From the NCBI GenBank assembly GCA_028679495.1, contig JAJRBK010000179.1:1-11126 (forward strand): DNA of 11,126 bases, in the 5' to 3' direction. Every line of letters begins with the position of its first letter. Position 1 is the stretch's first letter. The notes below the pieces were generated by a model that ran no database searches, was not told the origin of the DNA, and was given only the letters and a program-made list of their open reading frames with translations. Origin of the DNA: Methanobacteriota archaeon (lineage in GTDB: Archaea > Halobacteriota > Bog-38 > Methanoflorentales > Methanoflorentaceae). Made by a program: the position numbers and the translations under genes. This document shows, piece after piece, positions 6,189-11,126 of this stretch.

Positions 6189-6380
6189 CTATTCGTGAAT
6201 ATCCTCCCATGTCTCTTGTATGCGCTCGCGCTCCTCCTCCTTGTGCTTGTCGTGCTCGTCGATGAGCCGGTTAATGAGTTCGTTCGGCGTCTCATTCCTA
6301 CGTGCCGTACGCTCAAGCCGTTCAAGCGTTCGTTTTGTCACTTTGAGGGTGACCATCTCGTCGCGTGTCGTCGGTGCCAT
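6189..6380 (-). CDS. Small ribbon-helix-helix (CopG/VapB-like) protein
   Basis: 63-residue protein with the plan of a ribbon-helix-helix regulator or antitoxin. A short beta strand TLKVTKRTLERL (11-22) leads into helix A. Helix B carries the conserved NELINRLIDEH (33-43). A charged helical tail with E/K/R repeats (44-63) follows and could dimerise or bind a partner. Archaeal proteins of this type (VapB-like, DUF7557-like) often neutralise a PIN-domain VapC toxin or regulate nearby genes, but no toxin gene is adjacent here. The ATG at 6380 is chosen because the RHH module begins right after it. The frame stays open to an ATG at 6443, but the extra 21 residues do not look like part of the fold. 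Only a weak GATGAT precedes the start. It is convergent with the exporter operon and divergent from the four-cysteine gene at 6597. Confidence 0.7.
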   Translation of the reverse strand: MAPTTRDEMVTLKVTKRTLERLERTARRNETPNELINRLIDEHDKHKEEERERIQETWEDIHE

Positions 6381-6443
6381 GGTATCATCTACATATGTGC
6401 GTTCGAAGTAGTAAAACGCATGTCGAGAGGCGGAAACCAGCAC

Positions 6444-6573
6444 GACCAGCCCCAGACATCATTAGTACATTCGCATAAGCCCTGCGTTGCTAGGTATATC
6501 GCGCGGCGGCGAGAGGGAACAAGCTTCAAGCAGTTTCACGGCACTCTTCCCACACGCTTTTCGTTCATGTTCG
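6444..6573. other. Intergenic space upstream of the four-Cys gene
   Basis: Nothing gene-like is seen. GGTATATCG near 6494-6502 is a weak TATA-like candidate for the four-cysteine gene and would give a leader of about 75 bases that includes the hairpin. Two copies of TTCGTTCA (6570-6577 and an earlier one at about 6561-6568) lie in tandem just before the hairpin. Confidence 0.25.
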
Positions 6574-6592
6574 TTCACCTATGTAAGGTGAA
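6574..6592 (+). promoter_or_regulatory. Hairpin covering the Shine-Dalgarno of the four-Cys protein
   Basis: TTCACCT (6574-6580) and AGGTGAA (6586-6592) are perfect 7-bp complements with a 5-base loop (ATGTA). The 3' arm contains almost the whole ribosome binding site AAGGTGA, four to five bases before the ATG at 6597. In the mRNA this stem would hide the site and lower translation until opened; as DNA it could equally be a dimeric operator. Only the symmetry is directly seen. Confidence 0.5.
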
Positions 6593-6596
6593 AATT

Positions 6597-6770
6597 ATGT
6601 TGCTCTGTCTTTCATGCGACCACTTCTACCGGCGTTGTCCCGTTCCAGAAAAAAAGGATCCTCCACAGCGGTTTTATCAAACGCGTTCATATCGTCCTGA
6701 AGGATGTGCCCAGTGGAGACCTGTTGAGTTCAAGAAGCGAGGGAAAGAGATGGATGGGTCGCAGCCATAG
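6597..6770 (+). CDS. Small four-cysteine (zinc-ribbon-like) protein
   Basis: 57-residue basic protein with cysteines at 4, 7, 14 and 37: CLSC near the N-terminus, then FYRRC, then EGC. A CxxC pair plus two further cysteines is the usual make-up of a small zinc-binding protein, and short proteins starting with this pattern are common in methanogens without known function. The start is strongly supported by AAGGTGA ending four bases before the ATG, matching the archaeal anti-Shine-Dalgarno. A longer open frame in the same phase reaches back to 6195, but its upstream part lies antisense to the ribbon-helix-helix gene and is not protein-like. Translation may be controlled by the hairpin over the ribosome site. 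No membrane segment or signal peptide is seen; it is presumably cytoplasmic. The function is unknown. Confidence 0.55.
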   Translation: MLLCLSCDHFYRRCPVPEKKDPPQRFYQTRSYRPEGCAQWRPVEFKKRGKEMDGSQP

Positions 6771-7016
6771 GCGTATTTGTTAACTACGAGCACACGTCCG
6801 CACTGTGAAGGAGCTGTTTCCTTGTATCACACGCTTTTAAGCACAATGCATGTGGAGGAGCCTTGACTCAGGAGACTAGACTCTCATTGGAAAACCACCG
6901 ACAGAGCACACCATCAGCAGGGCTTTACGTGCTCAATGAGTGGAAAGTGGATCTCTTAGCCTTTTTTAGTCAGGATACATTAATAACCGCTTGTGGTCAT
7001 CCCCCTATGATTACAC
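6771..7016. other. Intergenic space between the four-Cys gene and the AI-2E gene
   Basis: No convincing gene. A T-run (TTTTTT, 6962-6967) could end the upstream transcript and is followed directly by a TATA-like box for the next gene. A TTG-started frame of 54 codons (6863-7027) with GGAGGAG two bases upstream overlaps the next gene's start, but it would span both of these signals and is probably not coding. Confidence 0.45.
6979..6986 (+). promoter_or_regulatory. TATA-like box of the AI-2E family gene
   Basis: ATTAATAA sits about 34 bases before the ATG at 7017. The expected transcription start, near 7008-7010, gives a leader of only 7-9 bases. This matches the absence of a Shine-Dalgarno and points to near-leaderless translation. 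Confidence 0.45.
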
Positions 7017-8081
7017 ATGCCCGGTGAGATACGTGCACATTGGCTGAAATTTCTCCCCCTCATCGCGCTTATTGCTGTACTTCTATCCGTCGCATACCTT
7101 CTCTTGCCGCTTCTCGATGGCATTGTGTTGGGACTTGTGTTTGCATATGTAGCACGTCCGCTTAAAAATCAGCTTGTGTCGCGCGTGAAGAACAGTGAGC
7201 GTATAGCTGCACTTCTTGCGACGGCCGCGCTTGTCGTCCCCATCGTGGCCATATTTGTCCTCGGTATAATCGAGGCAGCGCGACAACTTGCATGGATCAT
7301 TCAGAACCAGGACGTGGTCGCAGTGGATCTCAACCGGGGGCTTGCCACCATTGGCTTGTCACCCGATCTGACGGATAGTATCATCAACGCTGCGCAAAGC
7401 ACCGTGAGCACCGTGCCCGTGAGCAGATACCTTACGTATAGCGCGACTGCAAACGTTGGTATCTTTCTTCTCAATCTTGTGCTGTCCGTCATTATTTGTT
7501 ATTACCTCCTCGTTGATGGCAAACGATTTGTCCGATCACTCCTTGCTCTGTATCCACAGACTGACGCGTCCCGTCGGTTCGTTCACGCGACTGACCGCAT
7601 GATTTCCGGCATCTACGTCGGCAACTTTCTTGCTGCCGTGCTTATTAGCCTCATCTCAATTCCCGTCTTTTTCGTTTTCAGAATCCCCCTCATTGCCGTG
7701 CTTGCCGCACTCATGTTTATTGCAGCGCTCGTGCCGATCCTCGCTGAGTGGATGGTACTATTACCGGTAGCATCGTACGTGTTTCTCGTGCGCGGTCCGT
7801 TTGAAGCAGGAATCTTTCTCATCGTTGGTGTCATTATCCTCTACGTAATCCCTGAACTGATTCTCCGGCCTTATCTCGTTGGCAAAGCATCGAGCATCCA
7901 TCCGCTCTTAATCCTCCTCTCGTTTCTCGGCGGTGGCATCGTTGGGGGTCTCGCTGGCTTTTTCCTAGGACCAATCGCCGTAGGGGTGATTCTGGCCGCT
8001 TATTCCGTGTACAAGGGGGATCGCAAAGCGCTAAGACAGGATGAGGATTCCACTATCCACATCGAAGATGGGCATGGATAG
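7017..8081 (+). CDS. AI-2E family transporter (PerM/TqsA/UPF0118-like membrane protein)
   Basis: 354-residue integral membrane protein of the AI-2E exporter superfamily. Characterised members export autoinducer-2 or act as Na+/H+ or other ion antiporters; archaeal members are mostly uncharacterised, so the substrate is unknown. Helices are visible at about 11-30, 32-47, 64-86, 142-166, 200-220, 224-246, 262-283 and 297-332. A polar segment lies at 88-140, the position of the external loop domain of the family. Family wording includes YYLLVDGKR (162-170), the IAALVPILAEW stretch (235-245) and the Gly-rich end LSFLGGGIVGGLAGFFLGP (301-319). Length is normal. The C-terminal tail (333-354) is charged and cytoplasmic. 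The ATG at 7017 has no Shine-Dalgarno but a well-placed TATA-like box. It appears to be a single-gene transcript ended by the hairpin at 8168. Confidence 0.9.
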   Translation: MPGEIRAHWLKFLPLIALIAVLLSVAYLLLPLLDGIVLGLVFAYVARPLKNQLVSRVKNSERIAALLATAALVVPIVAIFVLGIIEAARQLAWIIQNQDVVAVDLNRGLATIGLSPDLTDSIINAAQSTVSTVPVSRYLTYSATANVGIFLLNLVLSVIICYYLLVDGKRFVRSLLALYPQTDASRRFVHATDRMISGIYVGNFLAAVLISLISIPVFFVFRIPLIAVLAALMFIAALVPILAEWMVLLPVASYVFLVRGPFEAGIFLIVGVIILYVIPELILRPYLVGKASSIHPLLILLSFLGGGIVGGLAGFFLGPIAVGVILAAYSVYKGDRKALRQDEDSTIHIEDGHG

Positions 8082-8167
8082 CCAGCACTCATTAAAAACG
8101 GTTTCAGCGCTAGATAAAGTGGCACGTTAACGCCCTCATTTCACAGGTGCAACGAAATACTACCCTG

Positions 8168-8192
8168 AAGGGCACACCGATTGGTGTCCTTT
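8168..8192 (+). terminator. Bulged hairpin, likely terminator or 3' end of the AI-2E transcript
   Basis: AAGGG(C)ACACC-GATT-GGTGTCCTTT forms about ten pairs (one G·T) with a single bulged C and a 4-base loop, roughly 90 bases after the AI-2E stop. The 3' arm ends in TTT and a further TTTT lies shortly after (8202-8205). It resembles an intrinsic terminator, but the U-tract is short and interrupted. Confidence 0.4.
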
Positions 8193-8267
8193 GCTATACG
8201 GTTTTAAGGGGTCTGCTTTGAGCGACGTTACCTTTAAGCCAGATAGTACTTCCATACTCCATGTTAC

Positions 8268-8276
8268 GTTTTTATG
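8268..8276 (+). promoter_or_regulatory. TATA-like box of the sensor gene
   Basis: GTTTTTATG lies about 40 bases before the ATG at 8314. Transcription would begin near 8298, with a leader of about 15 bases and no Shine-Dalgarno. This supports the sensor gene being transcribed separately from the AI-2E gene. Confidence 0.35.
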
Positions 8277-8313
8277 CGACGCGTGCAGTGCGATACGTCG
8301 TCGTGACCCTCCT

Positions 8314-11126
8314 ATGACTGCCACCCCAAACGCACAGCCGATCAACGTCCTCCTCATTGAAGACAACGAAGTTGATACCAGATTAGTGACTGAACTCCTG
8401 CACGATACGCCGCACGATCGCTTTAATATTATCACTGCTTCCACGCTTTCTAAAGGGCTTGCGCTGCTCTCCACTAATTCTGTCGACGTCATCCTCTTAG
8501 ACCTCGGGCTTCCGGATAGTCAAGGATTGGACACCTTCCACGCCATCTACAAGCAGGCATCCCACCTGCCGATCATCGTCTTAACGGTCTCAGACGACGA
8601 GGCGCTCGGACAACGGGTATTGCGGGAAGGGGCACAACGGTTTCTCTCAAAGGACACCCTTACCCTCGGTGCGCCGTACGCTGGGATATTCACCCGCATG
8701 ATCCGCTTTGCCATCGAGCAAAAGCGGGCGGAAGCAGCCCTTACAGTAAGTGAGGAGCACTATCGTGAACTTGTGAACAACCTTGACGCGCTCATCCTCT
8801 GGGTTGATCCCACACTCCATATCACGTTTGCCAACGAGTACGCCCTCACCCTTCTTGGCTACACCGCAGAGGAATTTTTAGGACGCCACGTTATCGGCAC
8901 GCTCCTCCCTTCCACAGAGAGCACAGGTAGAGACCTCGAGCAGATGGCTGATGACATAATCAGTCGTCCCAGTGACTACCGACATAACCGCAACGAGGTG
9001 ATTACCAAAGACGGAAGACGCCTTTGGATCGAGTGGACGAATACGCCGCAGCACGATGAAGAGGGCATATACACAGGCGTTTTTTCTACAGGCATTGATG
9101 TCACTGAACGCGTGGCGATAGAACAAGCACTTAAGACAAGCGAGGAGCAGTTTCAAAGCCTCTTTAACAGCTCGGCAATCGCACAGGTGTACTATGATGC
9201 CACCGGGAGCCCCGTTCGTGCCAACCAAGCGACACTTGCGCTCTTCGGTATTGCCGACGTGAGTGCCCTCCAACGCATGACGATCTTTTCAAGCCCGCGC
9301 ATGACAGACGATGACAAAGCACAGCTGCGGGCAGGGCAGTCAGTGGAATACGAGCAAAGGTACGACTTTGATGCAATCAAAGCAAGCGGGGGCTTTGAAA
9401 CGACAAATGTGGGCAAGCGATATGTCCACGTGTTCTTTACGCCGCTCCTAGACACTAAGACGGGCGGCATCGATGGATACCTTGGTCAGATCACCGATAT
9501 CACTGACCGTACGCGTGCAGAACACTTGTTACAAGAGGCACATCAGGACGTACAAGCGCTGAACGAGCAGCTTCAGTTCACAAATGAGCAGCTTCGCTTG
9601 GTGAACGAAGCGCTCGAAGAGCACGTGCAGGAGCGTACCACCGAGCTTGCAGCCACGACTGCATCGCTCAAAAAGGAAGTCGCCGTGCGTCAGCGGGCGG
9701 AAGCGATGATCAAACGACGTGTGCATGAGCTTGAAGTCATCAATGAAATCGTGATGATCGGCAGTACCGCACGCGACCTCCCCTCCCTGCTTTCCCAGAT
9801 CCTCACAAAGACACTCGCCTTCACCGACCTCGGGGTCGGACACGTGCGTTTGTTGCACGACGATAAGCTGACGCTCGAGTGTTCACATGGACTTCCTTCT
9901 CAGTACGTCGAGGAACAGCGTGAGATCCCTATCAATGATCCCCTTTTCGACCCCGTCCTTCAAACTGGAAAGCCACGCTTTGAGGAGGCATTCGAAGACA
10001 TCGATTCTGCACGCGCGCGGGGCTCAGCGCTTCAAACAGCGGGCGCAATTCCCCTTCTCTCAGGACGGAAGGTGATCGGCGTGCTCGGCTTTGGCAGTCA
10101 GCAGCGCCGGCGCTTATCCAAGGAGCAAAAAGGGCTGCTTGAGCTTATTGGGCGAGAAGCAGGGACGGTGATAGCGAAGATGCAGGCGCAACAGGCACTC
10201 ACGCACGAACTTGCGATCACTGAAGCGATCACCCGGCTCACCCCACTCTTACTCTTCCCCTCGCTCGACCTTGACGACCTCTTGCTCGCCATCCTAGAGG
10301 ACGCAAAACGGCTCACCGGCAGCGCGCTAGGCTTTATAGCACTGATCGAACCTCACACCAAGGACGTCATTGCATACGGGCACACACAGATGATGCTCGA
10401 TGAGTGTGCCATCCCGGAAGCTCAGCGTCAGGTTCGCTTCCCCATCGGCCCTGACGGACACTATCACGGGTTATGGGGGCACGCACTCAACGAACGACGT
10501 GGATTCTTCACGAACGCACCGGCGCAGCATCCTGCCGCGGCAGGCACTCCTGAAGGACATGCCGCCCTTGAACAGTTCCTCGCGGTGCCTGCGTTCGTAA
10601 GTGGCGAGGTCGTGGGAGAGATAGCGCTCGCCAACCCCGGACGACCCTACACGCGGCATGATGTTGCCGTGGTAGGGCGCCTCGCTGAAGAACTCTTTTC
10701 GTTGGCGGTGATGCGGATGCAGGGAGAGGAACAAGTGCGCGCTAGCTCGCTATACACGCGAAGCCTCATCGAGGCAAGTCTCGATCCTTTGGTCACGATC
10801 AACGCTGAAGGAACGATCACTGACGTCAACACGGCAACGGAAGACGTGACCGGCTGCTCTCGTAGTGAGCTTATCGGCAGTGACTTCAGCGACTTCTTCA
10901 CTGAGCCGGATAAAGCAGATGCGGGTTATCGACAGGTGTTTACCGAAGGCTTTGTGCGAGACTACCCGCTCGCCATTCGTCACGTGTCAGGGAAGGTAAC
11001 TGACGTGCTATATAACGCCACCGTGTACCGGAACGAAGCGGGCGAGATCCAAGGCGTCTTTGCTGCGGCGAGAGATGTCACCGAGCTTAAACAGGCAGAA
11101 GAAGCAACGAGGGCGCACGCTCACCG
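8314..11126 (+). CDS. Response regulator-PAS-PAS-GAF-GAF-PAS sensor protein, 3' end outside window
   Basis: Large cytoplasmic signalling protein, open for 937 codons with no stop at the right edge. Receiver domain (about 10-125): acidic pocket E16/D17, phospho-acceptor D63 in ILLDLGLPDSQG, switch T91 and conserved K113. PAS 1 (about 149-265) begins HYRELVNNLDALILWVD and ends in GIDVTERV. PAS 2 (275-398) ends in QITDITDRT. A coiled coil (400-480) is rich in Gln/Glu/Leu. GAF 1 (about 471-625) ends in the strand VIGVLGFGS; GAF 2 (630-808) ends in VVGEIALANPGRPYTRHD. PAS 3 (814-925) starts with SLIEASLDPLVTINAEG and ends in AARDVTELKQAEE. No transmembrane helix is seen. Methanomicrobial genomes encode many such multisensor proteins, usually ending in a histidine kinase; that part is not in the window, so kinase activity is only expected. 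Ligands are unknown. The start at 8314 fits the beginning of the receiver fold and the TATA-like box upstream. Confidence 0.92.
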   Translation, partial: MTATPNAQPINVLLIEDNEVDTRLVTELLHDTPHDRFNIITASTLSKGLALLSTNSVDVILLDLGLPDSQGLDTFHAIYKQASHLPIIVLTVSDDEALGQRVLREGAQRFLSKDTLTLGAPYAGIFTRMIRFAIEQKRAEAALTVSEEHYRELVNNLDALILWVDPTLHITFANEYALTLLGYTAEEFLGRHVIGTLLPSTESTGRDLEQMADDIISRPSDYRHNRNEVITKDGRRLWIEWTNTPQHDEEGIYTGVFSTGIDVTERVAIEQALKTSEEQFQSLFNSSAIAQVYYDATGSPVRANQATLALFGIADVSALQRMTIFSSPRMTDDDKAQLRAGQSVEYEQRYDFDAIKASGGFETTNVGKRYVHVFFTPLLDTKTGGIDGYLGQITDITDRTRAEHLLQEAHQDVQALNEQLQFTNEQLRLVNEALEEHVQERTTELAATTASLKKEVAVRQRAEAMIKRRVHELEVINEIVMIGSTARDLPSLLSQILTKTLAFTDLGVGHVRLLHDDKLTLECSHGLPSQYVEEQREIPINDPLFDPVLQTGKPRFEEAFEDIDSARARGSALQTAGAIPLLSGRKVIGVLGFGSQQRRRLSKEQKGLLELIGREAGTVIAKMQAQQALTHELAITEAITRLTPLLLFPSLDLDDLLLAILEDAKRLTGSALGFIALIEPHTKDVIAYGHTQMMLDECAIPEAQRQVRFPIGPDGHYHGLWGHALNERRGFFTNAPAQHPAAAGTPEGHAALEQFLAVPAFVSGEVVGEIALANPGRPYTRHDVAVVGRLAEELFSLAVMRMQGEEQVRASSLYTRSLIEASLDPLVTINAEGTITDVNTATEDVTGCSRSELIGSDFSDFFTEPDKADAGYRQVFTEGFVRDYPLAIRHVSGKVTDVLYNATVYRNEAGEIQGVFAAARDVTELKQAEEATRAHAH

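Noticed and set aside
6381..6443. N-terminal extension of the ribbon-helix-helix protein to an ATG at 6443
   Set aside because: The extra 21 residues do not fit the fold, and the conserved module starts directly after the ATG at 6380.
6195..6596. Upstream part of a 191-codon plus-strand ORF
   Set aside because: It is antisense to the ribbon-helix-helix gene; its apparent hydrophobic start is the complement of Glu/Arg-rich codons. Only the last 57 codons from the ATG at 6597, with their own ribosome site, are kept.
6863..7027. TTG-started 54-codon ORF overlapping the AI-2E start, with GGAGGAG upstream
   Set aside because: Spacing from GGAGGAG to TTG is only two bases, the product resembles nothing, and the frame would cross a T-run terminator and the AI-2E TATA-like box.
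8878..9273. 131-codon minus-strand ORF inside the sensor gene
   Set aside because: It is antisense to the PAS domains of a continuous well-formed frame; no ribosome site or family likeness.

Overview
The window reads as a piece of an archaeal chromosome, most likely from a methanogen of the Methanomicrobiales or a close relative. This is an inference from style, not from a marker gene. Upstream regions carry AT-rich archaeal TATA-like boxes and several starts have no Shine-Dalgarno. Other starts have the archaeal form of it (GGAGG, GTGAT, AAGGTGA). The protein set (a REC-PAS-PAS-GAF-GAF-PAS sensor, an AI-2E-family permease, a double-FtsX ABC permease, hemerythrin, small ribbon-helix-helix and Cys-rich proteins) is typical of such genomes. 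No rRNA, tRNA, CRISPR array, transposase or integrase was seen.

Layout. Positions 1-100 (minus) hold the start of a lipoprotein gene that runs off the left edge, with a strong Shine-Dalgarno and an LTAGC lipobox. Positions 298-999 (minus) encode a hemerythrin HHE protein whose last part is out of frame: the conserved C-terminus is readable in the -1 frame and ends at 335, so one base appears to be missing near 457-462. Positions 1000-1408 hold no confident gene, only possible remnants of a membrane-protein gene and two tight inverted repeats. Positions 1409-2020 (minus) encode a TetR/AcrR repressor. It is divergent, across an AT-rich 233-bp control region with three GGTTATA copies and short palindromes, from an ABC exporter operon: ATPase at 2254-3003 and a permease with two FtsX domains at 3032-5971. 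The natural reading is a locally acting repressor that controls its neighbouring exporter.

Just after the permease stop lies a compact sequence able to fold into a branched RNA (5993-6040), overlapping a doubtful 52-residue ORF, followed by a U-rich terminator-like run. Then come a small ribbon-helix-helix protein (6189-6380, minus) and a 57-residue four-cysteine protein (6597-6770, plus) whose Shine-Dalgarno lies inside a perfect hairpin. The latter is missed by simple ORF calling because a longer, mostly antisense ORF hides it.

Positions 7017-8081 encode an AI-2E/PerM-family membrane protein with its own TATA-like box and a very short leader. A bulged hairpin at 8168-8192 separates it from a large sensor protein starting at 8314 that is still open at the right edge after 937 codons: receiver, two PAS, coiled coil, two GAF and a further PAS domain. 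The output domain lies outside the window.
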